Positions 9,629 through 16,936 of a stretch of DNA of 35,145 bases are shown piece after piece; positions within the stretch are counted from its first letter, which is position 1; each line of letters begins with the position of its first letter. A program made the translations under genes and the position numbers. Source of the stretch: Dehalococcoidia bacterium (GTDB taxonomy: Bacteria > Chloroflexota > Dehalococcoidia > Lucifugimonadales > Lucifugimonadaceae). The stretch covers positions 1-35,145 of the forward strand of contig PBVQ01000026.1 in assembly GCA_002728715.1 (NCBI GenBank). The letters are read 5' to 3'. The notes beneath the pieces are model-generated. The model saw only the letters and a program-made list of their open reading frames with translations. It did not search any database and was not told the origin of the DNA.

Positions 9629-10723
9629 TTATTCATAAAGATTAAAACTTAAATCCATTTCATTTTTGTATGATTCGAACCAATTTATAACCTCTGAATG
9701 ATATGGTATACCTTTGGATTTTCTAATTTTTTGCTCCTCATACTCAGTTAACCCTGGATAGATTACTCTATCTTTGTTTGGAGCAGGTTTAGCATTTATC
9801 AAACCCAATAAAAATTTATCCATATCTTTCTTAAAATCATCTGGATCTATAAATCCATCAATCTTAATAGCTTGAACGTAATGTCCCATGACTGTCCTTG
9901 GTTTAGGTGGCATCAAAAAACCTGGTCCCATACCTGATAATATGGTAGATAAAATCTCGCTTGTAGCTGCGAAACCATAACCCTTATGAGATCCTTGTTC
10001 TCTAGTTCCTCCAAAGGGTAAAAGCATATATTCATCTGGAAGCTTAGTAGGCTCTTGTATAGGTCTACCTTTAGTATCAGCTATCCAAGATGGTTCAATA
10101 TCCGCACCTACTCTTTTTGCAAGATGTAGTTTATTACCAGCAACTTGTGTAGTCGCGACGTCAAAAACAAATGGAGGTAAAGTCATTGCAGGAGCAGCCC
10201 ATGCCCAAGGATTAGTAGCAAATAATTTTTCCCCTGCGTTAGTTGGAACCATGGTCAACGGGTTTCCAGCAGTAGTTGTAAAACCAATCATATTATTACT
10301 TAATGGCATCATTGAATAATAAGCAAGCATACCAATATGCCTTGAGTTATGCACTGTTACACTACCTATTCCGTGTTTCTCAGCCTTATCAATCGCAATT
10401 TCCATAGCTTTTGGTAAAACATGTAAACCTAGGCCTTCATCCCCATTCAAATTAGCAGTGGCATTAGTTTCTCTAACTATTTCTATGTTTGGTCTGGGAT
10501 TAATTTCGCCATCATTATACATTTTTGTATAAACTCTTAATTGATTTGACACACCATGAGATTCACATCCTCTTAGATCACTGGTCATCAAAACATCTGC
10601 AGAGGTTTTTGCATTTATATCTGACAAACCACAAGACTTGAAAATTTCAATTGTTGCAGTTCTCATTTTTTCCTCAGAAATATAGATTCTATCTTTCTCT
10701 GGAACTAAAAATCTTTCTAGCAT
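9629..10723 (-). CDS. malate/L-lactate dehydrogenase family (LDH2/MDH2) oxidoreductase
   Basis: A 364-residue NAD(P)-dependent 2-hydroxyacid dehydrogenase of the LDH2 family (AllD/DlgD/YlbC relatives), with a fold unrelated to classical lactate dehydrogenase. Motifs: DLRGCESHG near 50-58 (Arg and His-Gly of the family signature), SRHIGMLAYYS near 137 with the putative catalytic His, the NPWAWAAPA segment near 171, and GTREQGSHKGYGFA near 241. Family members reduce or oxidise malate, lactate, ureidoglycolate, 2,3-diketogulonate or delta-1-piperideine-2-carboxylate; the substrate cannot be named. It follows the CocE hydrolase gene on the same strand (seven-base gap), so it probably handles a hydroxyacid released by that enzyme or imported. 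Confidence 0.9.
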   Translation of the reverse strand: MLERFLVPEKDRIYISEEKMRTATIEIFKSCGLSDINAKTSADVLMTSDLRGCESHGVSNQLRVYTKMYNDGEINPRPNIEIVRETNATANLNGDEGLGLHVLPKAMEIAIDKAEKHGIGSVTVHNSRHIGMLAYYSMMPLSNNMIGFTTTAGNPLTMVPTNAGEKLFATNPWAWAAPAMTLPPFVFDVATTQVAGNKLHLAKRVGADIEPSWIADTKGRPIQEPTKLPDEYMLLPFGGTREQGSHKGYGFAATSEILSTILSGMGPGFLMPPKPRTVMGHYVQAIKIDGFIDPDDFKKDMDKFLLGLINAKPAPNKDRVIYPGLTEYEEQKIRKSKGIPYHSEVINWFESYKNEMDLSFNLYE

Positions 10724-10730
10724 ATAATTG

Positions 10731-12455
10731 TTATTCCTTAGGTATTATAGGTAATACTAATCGTGAAGGATATTCTGAACCATGATATATTTTTTGGTTA
10801 GCTTTTTTCATTTCAAATCCTTTTTCTATATTACCTCCAGTATTAAGATTACGATTGTAACGTGGGAAGTTAGAACTTGATATCTCCAAACATATCATGT
10901 GATTTTTTTTAAATAAATTTGAAGTATTCCACATATCAATCTCAACCTCATAAATTTTATTTGGTTTTAACATTTTTGGATTATCTGTACCATTTCTAAA
11001 TCTGGCCCTAACTATTCCCTCGCAAAGCGCAATTGCTTTTCCATTTTCCTCTATATCTGTCAAGGTAGCAGTAAAGTCAGTATCAATACAATCTGAGGAT
11101 ACATATATTATAGCTTTTATAGGTCCCGTAATTTCAATTTCTTGATCTAATTTTTTTGACTGAAAAACTAACACATCCGATCTTTCTTGAATTTTTGATC
11201 TGTCATGTGGTCCACAAAAATCGTAAGTTTGGTACTGAGATCCCAATGAAGGAACAGGATCATTAGGGTCATAAATATAAGAATCAAATAATTTTTTTTC
11301 TATTGGTTTGTGGATTTTTAATTTTCCTTTTTCACTTTTAGCATTTCCTTCACTCGAGATATAAAAATCTGTCCAATTTGTTCTTTTTAGTGGCCATTCA
11401 TTTTCATATCTCCAAACGTTTTCACCCATAACAAAAAGTTTTATTGGTGGTTCGTCATCAATACCAGTATTTATGCCCTTGAGTCGCTGATCATACCAAT
11501 GAGTATGCATATTTATAATGTCTAAAAGAGAATTTTTACCAAAAACTCTATCCGCATACTCTCCATTTTCACCCATCATTACTCTCCCCCACGGAGCAAT
11601 TTGGTGGCTCCATGGGCCAATAATCAACTTTGTTTTTTCACGCGCATCTTTTGTTTTTGATTTTTTTGTCCAGCCATTAAATATCTTAAAATTTTCATTT
11701 TGTAAGGAATCATACCAACCAGTAATAAATAACGAAGGAACTTCCATATCTTGGTATTTATCTATTAAGCTATAACTTGTCCACCATTCATCATATTTTT
11801 CATGTTCTAAAACACCTTTAAAGTATGGATGGGTGTCAGAAACTTTTTCCATTGCTGTTTCCAAAGGTAATTCGAAAAAAAAACTATCTTGATCAAAATG
11901 TTTCAAAGCCTCATATTGCATTGACTTTCCAAGCATATTTAAGAATGCAAAACACACCATATGATGAATAACGCCATTAACTCTATGGTGACCATAATTA
12001 TCTTGTTGAGATGCAATAGGAGCTATAGCTTTTAAATACTTCGAATTTAAGCTTGCAGGTAAAGACTGTGTAAAGCCTGGATAAGATAGACCAAATGTAC
12101 CTAAATTACCATCACACCATGATTGCCGTCCAATCCATTCATGTGTATCGTATCCATCATATAGTTCGCATACGTATGGATCCCACACTCCTTCAGAATC
12201 ACCTCTGCCCCTACAATCCTGAAGTACTACTGCATAACCAGATTCATTAAAATATCTGGTCCATTCAATATATCTTGATTCTTGATTATCATAAATAGTT
12301 CTAAGCAAAAGAACAGGCCATGGACCATTACCAAATTTTGATGGAGGGAGCCATATATCAGCTGACAATTTTATTCCGTCACGCATAGTTACAGGAACAT
12401 TTATCATCAAGCGGCCAGGTTCAACTAAAGGTAAATTTTCTAAGGGATTTTTCAT
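10731..12455 (-). CDS. CocE/NonD family hydrolase (X-Pro dipeptidyl-peptidase S15-like)
   Basis: A 574-residue alpha/beta-hydrolase of the CocE/NonD group, acting on esters or amides such as acylated compounds or peptides. N-terminal catalytic domain: the DGIKLSADIWLPP start, DCRGRGDSEG near 80-89, and the nucleophile elbow GLSYPG with Ser124. Asp249 (TGWYDS) and His284 (GPWSHQ) complete the triad. The C-terminal part is the jelly-roll beta domain, ending with the family-typical SSNFPRYNRNLNTGG. No signal peptide is seen, so it is probably cytoplasmic. I place the start at the ATG at 12455; the frame stays open upstream but runs through tRNA genes, which is not coding. There is no clear Shine-Dalgarno site. 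Confidence 0.92.
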   Translation of the reverse strand: MKNPLENLPLVEPGRLMINVPVTMRDGIKLSADIWLPPSKFGNGPWPVLLLRTIYDNQESRYIEWTRYFNESGYAVVLQDCRGRGDSEGVWDPYVCELYDGYDTHEWIGRQSWCDGNLGTFGLSYPGFTQSLPASLNSKYLKAIAPIASQQDNYGHHRVNGVIHHMVCFAFLNMLGKSMQYEALKHFDQDSFFFELPLETAMEKVSDTHPYFKGVLEHEKYDEWWTSYSLIDKYQDMEVPSLFITGWYDSLQNENFKIFNGWTKKSKTKDAREKTKLIIGPWSHQIAPWGRVMMGENGEYADRVFGKNSLLDIINMHTHWYDQRLKGINTGIDDEPPIKLFVMGENVWRYENEWPLKRTNWTDFYISSEGNAKSEKGKLKIHKPIEKKLFDSYIYDPNDPVPSLGSQYQTYDFCGPHDRSKIQERSDVLVFQSKKLDQEIEITGPIKAIIYVSSDCIDTDFTATLTDIEENGKAIALCEGIVRARFRNGTDNPKMLKPNKIYEVEIDMWNTSNLFKKNHMICLEISSSNFPRYNRNLNTGGNIEKGFEMKKANQKIYHGSEYPSRLVLPIIPKE

Positions 12456-12481
12456 TTTACACCATATAAAATTTAATAATT

Positions 12482-12558
12482 TGGAGGCGACGGGCGGATT
12501 CGAACCGCCGAATAAAGGTTTTGCAGACCTCCGCCTTAAACCACTTGGCCACGTCGCC
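12482..12558 (-). tRNA. tRNA-Cys (anticodon GCA)
   Basis: Minus strand: acceptor GGCGACG pairs with CGTCGCC, anticodon loop CTGCAAA on a GAGGT/ACCTT stem gives GCA, T-loop GTTCGAATC, discriminator U as usual for cysteine, and encoded CCA (12484-12482). Last of three clustered tRNAs, 26 bases ahead of the CocE start codon, so readthrough into that gene is possible. Confidence 0.97.
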
Positions 12559-12587
12559 ATTTTCATATAATTATATACTAATATTAT

Positions 12588-12673
12588 TGGTGCCGAGGGC
12601 GGGATTCGAACCCGCACGATCAATGATCACTACGCCCTCAACGTAGCCTGTCTACCAGTTTCAGCACCCCGGC
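12588..12673 (-). tRNA. tRNA-Leu (anticodon GAG)
   Basis: Minus strand: class II tRNA with acceptor GCCGGGG/CCTCGGC (one G-U pair), anticodon loop TTGAGGG on a CTACG/CGTAG stem giving GAG, a variable arm TGATCATTGATCGT, T-loop GTTCGAATC, discriminator A and encoded CCA (12590-12588). Second leucine tRNA in the window, reading CUC/CUU codons. Confidence 0.97.
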
Positions 12674-12683
12674 TGATAATATA

Positions 12684-12760
12684 TGGCAGGAGCGGGAGGA
12701 CTCGAACCCCCGACCCCTGGTTTTGGAAACCAGTGCTCTAGCCAACTGAGCTACGCTCCT
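12684..12760 (-). tRNA. tRNA-Trp (anticodon CCA)
   Basis: Minus strand: acceptor AGGAGCG/CGCTCCT, D-arm TAGCTCAGTTGGCTAGAGCA, anticodon loop TTCCAAA on a CTGGT/ACCAG stem giving CCA, T-loop GTTCGAGTC, discriminator G as is usual for tryptophan, and encoded CCA (12686-12684). First of the three tRNAs in transcription order. Confidence 0.97.
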
Positions 12761-12822
12761 AAAACAATTAATGATACACGATTCATAAGAATTAATTTAT
12801 ATATTTAATATGCCTTAAATAT

Positions 12823-12856
12823 AAAAACCTACTAGTAAAAGTTTTTACTTAGTAGG
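12823..12856 (-). terminator. rho-independent terminator downstream of amt
   Basis: On the minus strand CCTACTA and GTAAAA pair with TTTTAC and TAGTAGG (one unpaired A, short loop), a stem of about 13 pairs at 12856-12828. Five T residues follow (12827-12823). It begins 16 bases after the amt stop codon, separating amt from the tRNA cluster. The other strand also carries T residues after the stem (12858-12861), so it might work weakly in both directions. Confidence 0.8.
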
Positions 12857-12872
12857 CTTTTATATATGAATA

Positions 12873-14099
12873 TTAGTTTGCTCCATCCTCTATGGAAGAT
12901 TGCTCACCGTGCTCAGAAAGGTCAAGTCCTTGATCTTCACTTGAGTCAGATACTCTTAGACCCAATACTGGAATTTTATCAAGAATATACAAAATCCCAT
13001 AAGTAAGTACAAAAGAGTAAGCCAATGTACCCAGCGCAGTATAAATTTGAATCCATACTTGATCAAATTCACCTTGTACCACTCCCTTAACTCCTGCTAT
13101 ACTTTCTATTGCAAAAATACCTGTAGCGATACATCCCCATAATCCTCCAACTCCATGAACTGCAAAAACATCCAAGGCATCATCTAGTTTAGTTTTATGA
13201 ATTAATTCCACAGCATAATAACATATCAAACCAGCTCCAAAACCAATTGCTAAGGCTCCAATTGGATTTACAGCACCTGCTGCAGGGGTAATAGCAACAA
13301 GACCAGCGACGGCTCCAGTCGCAGTACCAACGGCACTAATTTTTCCAGAACTAATCATACTGAGGATTCCCCAAGTAGTTGCAGCTGTACCTGCAGCTAT
13401 TTGAGTCACAAGCATAGCATTTACAGCATAGTCATCTGATGCCAAAGCAGAACCTCCATTAAATCCAAACCAACCAAACCATAGTATTGATGCCCCTAAA
13501 ACAATGTATGGGACATTATTTGGTTGTAAACCTGGAAGTTTCCTTCTACCAACAAGTAGAGCAGCTGCAACTGCTGCGGCTCCAGCATTTATATGTATTA
13601 CAGTTCCACCTGCAAAATCGAGTGCTCCTGCTCCATCAGCACCGATCCATCCTCCACCCCAAACCCAATGAGCAACTGGGGCATATACTATAGTTATCCA
13701 AATAACAGTGAATACTAAATATGTAGAAAATTTGAATCTTTCAACAAATGCTCCTGTAATCAATGCTGGAGTTATTATTGCAAACATCATTTGGAATAAC
13801 ACATCATATAAAGGACTTATAGCATCTCCTTCTTGAGAGAACATTTCAACTCCACTAAGGCCTAATAAAGAAAAATCTCCAATGAACCCATCAATTAATT
13901 CACCATTTCCATAAGCAAGACTATACCCCCACAAGGTCCAAACAATTGAAACAACACCAATTGTTATAAAACTTAACATTATTGTGTTTACTAAGCTTTT
14001 TGCCCTTACTAAACCTCCATAAAAAAAAGCTAAACCAGGTGTCATAAAAAATACAAGTGCAGATGCAGTAAGCATCCATGCGGTATGACCAGAATCCAT
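12873..14099 (-). CDS. amt: ammonium transporter, Amt family
   Basis: A 408-residue polytopic inner-membrane ammonium channel with about eleven hydrophobic helices. The conserved pore histidines are in GGTVIHINAG (about 168) and VFAVHGVGGLWG (about 318). The family signature DFAGGTVIHINAGAAAVAAA is intact, and the external Phe-gate region (AFVERFKFSTY) is present. No cleavable signal peptide is evident; the N-terminus goes directly into the first helix, a common bacterial variant. AGGAGAA lies five bases before the ATG. No glnK/PII gene is beside it here. The upstream region carries a regular 11-base repeat array that suggests control by an OmpR/PhoB-type regulator; a terminator follows the gene. 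Confidence 0.97.
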   Translation of the reverse strand: MDSGHTAWMLTASALVFFMTPGLAFFYGGLVRAKSLVNTIMLSFITIGVVSIVWTLWGYSLAYGNGELIDGFIGDFSLLGLSGVEMFSQEGDAISPLYDVLFQMMFAIITPALITGAFVERFKFSTYLVFTVIWITIVYAPVAHWVWGGGWIGADGAGALDFAGGTVIHINAGAAAVAAALLVGRRKLPGLQPNNVPYIVLGASILWFGWFGFNGGSALASDDYAVNAMLVTQIAAGTAATTWGILSMISSGKISAVGTATGAVAGLVAITPAAGAVNPIGALAIGFGAGLICYYAVELIHKTKLDDALDVFAVHGVGGLWGCIATGIFAIESIAGVKGVVQGEFDQVWIQIYTALGTLAYSFVLTYGILYILDKIPVLGLRVSDSSEDQGLDLSEHGEQSSIEDGAN

Positions 14100-14125
14100 A
14101 ATTTTCTCCTATAAATATATTTTTA

Positions 14126-14154
14126 GTTATAGAATTAAATGTAAATTGCAAATA
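14126..14154 (-). promoter_or_regulatory. candidate amt core promoter
   Basis: Minus-strand TATAAC (14131-14126) is a fair -10. The position expected for its -35 (14154-14149) reads TATTTG, which is poor, and lies at the very end of the GAAACA repeat array. A weak -35 with adjoining activator sites is what is seen at activator-dependent promoters. Judged by eye. Confidence 0.35.
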
Positions 14155-14213
14155 TTTCTTTTATGTTTCCTACTTGTTTCTTTTGTGTTTCATATATGTT
14201 TCTAATATGTTTC
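14153..14213. promoter_or_regulatory. tandem 11-base repeat array (TGTTTC / GAAACA), probable operator
   Basis: Plus-strand TGTTTC occurs at 14164, 14175, 14186, 14197 and 14208, each start exactly 11 bases after the last. A sixth copy with one change, TATTTC, sits in phase at 14153. Read toward amt the unit is GAAACA plus five variable, AT-rich bases. One DNA turn per repeat places all copies on the same helix face, the arrangement used by tandem OmpR/PhoB-family dimers. GlnR, the actinobacterial nitrogen regulator of that family, uses GTnAC and GAAAC half-sites with the same 11-base register, and amt is a known GlnR target. The regulator here is not identified. The array also lies 35 bases upstream of the divergent amidohydrolase start, so both genes may be controlled. 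Confidence 0.8.
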
Positions 14214-14247
14214 GTAGTTATTCTTTATATATTATTTTTTCTATATA

Positions 14248-15105
14248 ATGTATGAAGTTATGATTATAGATTCACATTGCCATGCATGGAAAATTTGGCC
14301 ATATTTACCTGAAGTACCAGACCCTGAGAACCATGGATCAATAGAATTACTCTTAAATAAAATTACTCTAAATAAAGTCAATTTAGCAACAATAGTTTGT
14401 GCGGAAATATTTAATAATTTTGATAACAATGTTTACGTATTTGACAAAATTAAAAATTATCCAGATAAATTTTTACAATTAGCAGATATCGATTCTATGT
14501 GGTCAAAAACTTATCATACAAAAGGTGCAACTAATAGGTTAGAAAATGCATTAAAGAAATATAATATTCTTGGATTTACTCATTATGTTGCAGAAGAGGA
14601 TGATGCATCGTGGTTTAATTCTTCAGAAGGATTAGATTTTTTTAAATTTGCAAATGATAATAAATTAATTGCATCCTTAGCCATTAAACCAAATCACCAA
14701 AAAGAACTAAGAAAATTGGCAGAGAGATTCCCAAATCTTAATATTCTATGTCATCACATGTCTGGTTTAACTGTAAAAAACTCTAAAATAAAAAAAAATT
14801 TAATTGAGGTCAAAGAAAGTTCAAAATTAGATAATATACACTTAAAATTCTCTGGATTCCATTATGTAGACAAGTTTCATTGGAAATATCCTTATGATGA
14901 TTCAAGATGGATTTTTGAGGAGTGCTATAATTCCTTTAATAAAAAAATGTGCTGGGGTTCAGATTTCCCTGTAGTTCAAGAATCAATGACATACAAGCAA
15001 ACTATTGAAGCTTTGAGAAAAAACTGTAATTTTATTGATGTAAACGATATGAATTATATTTTAGGAGAAACATTGAATAATCTGATCAAGATGAGGTTTT
15101 CTTAG
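14248..15105 (+). CDS. amidohydrolase family protein (COG3618-type, TIM-barrel metal hydrolase)
   Basis: A 285-residue metal-dependent hydrolase of the amidohydrolase-2 group, relatives of which open lactones (L-fuconolactonase) or decarboxylate aromatic acids. It has the N-terminal IDSHCHAW with the HxH metal pair, CHHMSG near 170 and the late GSDFPV with the catalytic/metal Asp near 245. The exact reaction is unknown. The ATG at 14260 (giving MIIDSHCHAW) matches the family start better than the ATG at 14248; neither has a good ribosome site. It is divergent from amt and shares its repeat-bearing promoter region. Its last 20 bases overlap the 3' end of the convergent metallopeptidase gene. 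Confidence 0.85.
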   Translation: MYEVMIIDSHCHAWKIWPYLPEVPDPENHGSIELLLNKITLNKVNLATIVCAEIFNNFDNNVYVFDKIKNYPDKFLQLADIDSMWSKTYHTKGATNRLENALKKYNILGFTHYVAEEDDASWFNSSEGLDFFKFANDNKLIASLAIKPNHQKELRKLAERFPNLNILCHHMSGLTVKNSKIKKNLIEVKESSKLDNIHLKFSGFHYVDKFHWKYPYDDSRWIFEECYNSFNKKMCWGSDFPVVQESMTYKQTIEALRKNCNFIDVNDMNYILGETLNNLIKMRFS

Positions 15106-16351
15106 CCCACCTAAATAAAAGTAATAACACAAGTGCAGAAACCAACAATGACAGAATTATGTAATAATTTTTCCTTATAAATAATTTATCCATTAAGCTT
15201 ATATTTTTAGGAGATTTAATTTCTAGTTCTTGATATAAATTATCTTTCCACAAAGAATATAACTGATCTAAATTAAATCCGTATATATTAGTAAATTCAG
15301 TATCAATTGCAGAATATGATTTAATTTTTCTTATCCGTTGGAATAAATTAGCTATGTTTTTTTGGCCATAATTATCAATTAAATACCTCACTGTACTTTG
15401 ACTTTGACCATAGGCTAAAATTGTCTTTTTAGGATCGCCAGGAAAGGTATTAAGTTGCTTAAGTGGCAATAAATTTTCTGTTTCTATACCCCACTTAAGT
15501 ATAGAAGCGTATTTCTGGGGAGTTATATCGGAATATTCTGATAGACCTTCATTCAACCATAATGGAAAAAAATCACTATTATCAGTAGCAATTGAACTTA
15601 TTATATGTGTTATTTCATGATTTACAGTTTCAAAAACCTGTTCATCTAATAAAACAATTACAATTTTTTCATCTGAAAAAGCCTGACCTAATATGGTCAA
15701 TTTTTCACTAGAGGTTTTACTTTTATGCGTTACAGCAGAATACATATCATCGGTATTGTTATATATGACAAGATTAATACTATTACCAATTTTTACATCA
15801 AGCAATTTAGACATTTTGGTAATTGTTTGATCTGAAATATTTGATATCGCTTCAGCTAAATCTATAGATATATCATAAAAAAATACATTAGACTTTTCTG
15901 TAATTATTTCTTGCCATTTGAATCTATTATCGTGATAAAAAAATAAAAAGTCTTCAGAAATATATGAGGAATTATCATCAAAAATAAACTCATAAAAATA
16001 ACTAATTTTGGTAGATGGTGGAATGAAATTATTTATACTACCAGAATTAAAAAAATGTTCTGCGAAAATTTGATTATTTGCTTTACTTAAATCCATATAT
16101 GAGTATTGAGAAGTACTCCGATTGCCAACTAAAAGCACAATCTTAACATCTTCTATATTTTTTTCAGAGGTGAAATTAATTTGAAAATTTATGCCATTAG
16201 GAAAATCAGAATCAGCAGACTGCTCTAATATATCAACATATTCTGTGTAATCAGAAAATAAAGCAATATTCTTGTGAATACTAGAAAATATTAAGAAAAG
16301 TGCAAGTAGTAATATTAGAAATAAATTTATTTTTTTCGTAAAGTATTCCAT
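15086..16351 (-). CDS. membrane-anchored gluzincin metallopeptidase (peptidase MA-like)
   Basis: A 421-residue zinc peptidase candidate. An N-terminal hydrophobic segment (about 8-25) is a signal anchor. A beta-rich extracellular region follows, with the zinc site HEITH at 245-249 and the third ligand Glu268 in LNEGLSEY, the gluzincin pattern. A second membrane helix lies at about 397-416, followed by a basic tail (RWAKKTSS). So the catalytic domain should face outside between two membrane anchors. From memory, such MA-type proteins are frequent in Chloroflexota; substrate unknown. Its start overlaps the phosphatidyltransferase gene by 25 bases, so it belongs to the inositol-lipid transcription unit. 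Its stop overlaps the convergent amidohydrolase gene. Confidence 0.82.
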   Translation of the reverse strand: MEYFTKKINLFLILLLALFLIFSSIHKNIALFSDYTEYVDILEQSADSDFPNGINFQINFTSEKNIEDVKIVLLVGNRSTSQYSYMDLSKANNQIFAEHFFNSGSINNFIPPSTKISYFYEFIFDDNSSYISEDFLFFYHDNRFKWQEIITEKSNVFFYDISIDLAEAISNISDQTITKMSKLLDVKIGNSINLVIYNNTDDMYSAVTHKSKTSSEKLTILGQAFSDEKIVIVLLDEQVFETVNHEITHIISSIATDNSDFFPLWLNEGLSEYSDITPQKYASILKWGIETENLLPLKQLNTFPGDPKKTILAYGQSQSTVRYLIDNYGQKNIANLFQRIRKIKSYSAIDTEFTNIYGFNLDQLYSLWKDNLYQELEIKSPKNISLMDKLFIRKNYYIILSLLVSALVLLLLFRWAKKTSS

Positions 16352-16935
16352 GAATCAAAAAATCTAATACCTGCGCTAATTGGTGTACCTATTGCAAGAA
16401 TCCACAAAGCATAAATTGGATTATTCAACATTAAGGATACAATTAAAATTATTAATCTTTCTGGCCTAGTTAATATTCCAGCGGTACCAGAAACTCCCAA
16501 TGATTCAGATCTAGCACGAATATAACTTACCATAATCGAGCCAACTAATCCAAGAATACATATATATACTTCAAAATTATTTTCCGATCCATTACTCAGA
16601 TAATAAAAAACTAAAGATATAAATATGACAGCCTCAGAAATTCTATCAAAAACAGAATCTAATAGAGCACCAGCGTTGCTTACAGTATTAGTTTTTCTTG
16701 CAATACCTCCATCTAACATATCAAATGAAGAACCTACAAGAAGTATAATAGCAGAGATAACAAAACTTCCTTGATAAATAAAATAAGATGAAATTAATGT
16801 AATAAAAAAGCCTAAAAGAGTAATTGTAGATGCTCTAAATTTAATACTTATAAATATATTTACCAATGGTTCTTCATAATATTTTCCAATAAAATACCTT
16901 ATTTTATACCTGAATTTTTGCAAATCTAAAATCAT
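16327..16935 (-). CDS. CDP-alcohol phosphatidyltransferase, probable phosphatidylinositol-phosphate synthase
   Basis: A 202-residue integral membrane enzyme with about six helices. It carries the complete CDP-alcohol phosphotransferase signature: D72, D75-G76, A79-R80, G89, D93 and D97 with the exact family spacing. The family joins CDP-diacylglycerol to an alcohol; the alternatives are glycerol phosphate (PgsA) or inositol phosphate. Inositol phosphate is favoured by the neighbours: one base upstream is a PimA-like glycosyltransferase and beyond it an inositol-phosphate synthase, the same gene types found around the mycobacterial PI-phosphate synthase. The motif alone cannot settle this. Downstream the metallopeptidase gene overlaps by 25 bases. 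Confidence 0.85.
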   Translation of the reverse strand: MILDLQKFRYKIRYFIGKYYEEPLVNIFISIKFRASTITLLGFFITLISSYFIYQGSFVISAIILLVGSSFDMLDGGIARKTNTVSNAGALLDSVFDRISEAVIFISLVFYYLSNGSENNFEVYICILGLVGSIMVSYIRARSESLGVSGTAGILTRPERLIILIVSLMLNNPIYALWILAIGTPISAGIRFFDSWNTLRKK

Positions 16936-16936
16936 A

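Noticed and set aside
12456-12623. Upstream extension of the CocE hydrolase reading frame by 56 codons
   Set aside because: The extension runs through the tRNA-Cys gene and into tRNA-Leu(GAG); the family start fits the ATG at 12455.
14153-14213. Reading the 11-base repeats as a CRISPR or simple microsatellite
   Set aside because: The unit is far too short for a CRISPR repeat-spacer, and the bases between the TGTTTC cores differ, unlike a microsatellite; a protein-binding array fits better.
16327-16935. Annotating the CDP-alcohol transferase as PgsA (phosphatidylglycerophosphate synthase)
   Set aside because: The motif allows it, but the adjacency of PimA-like and ino1 genes makes an inositol-phosphate acceptor more likely; left as probable.
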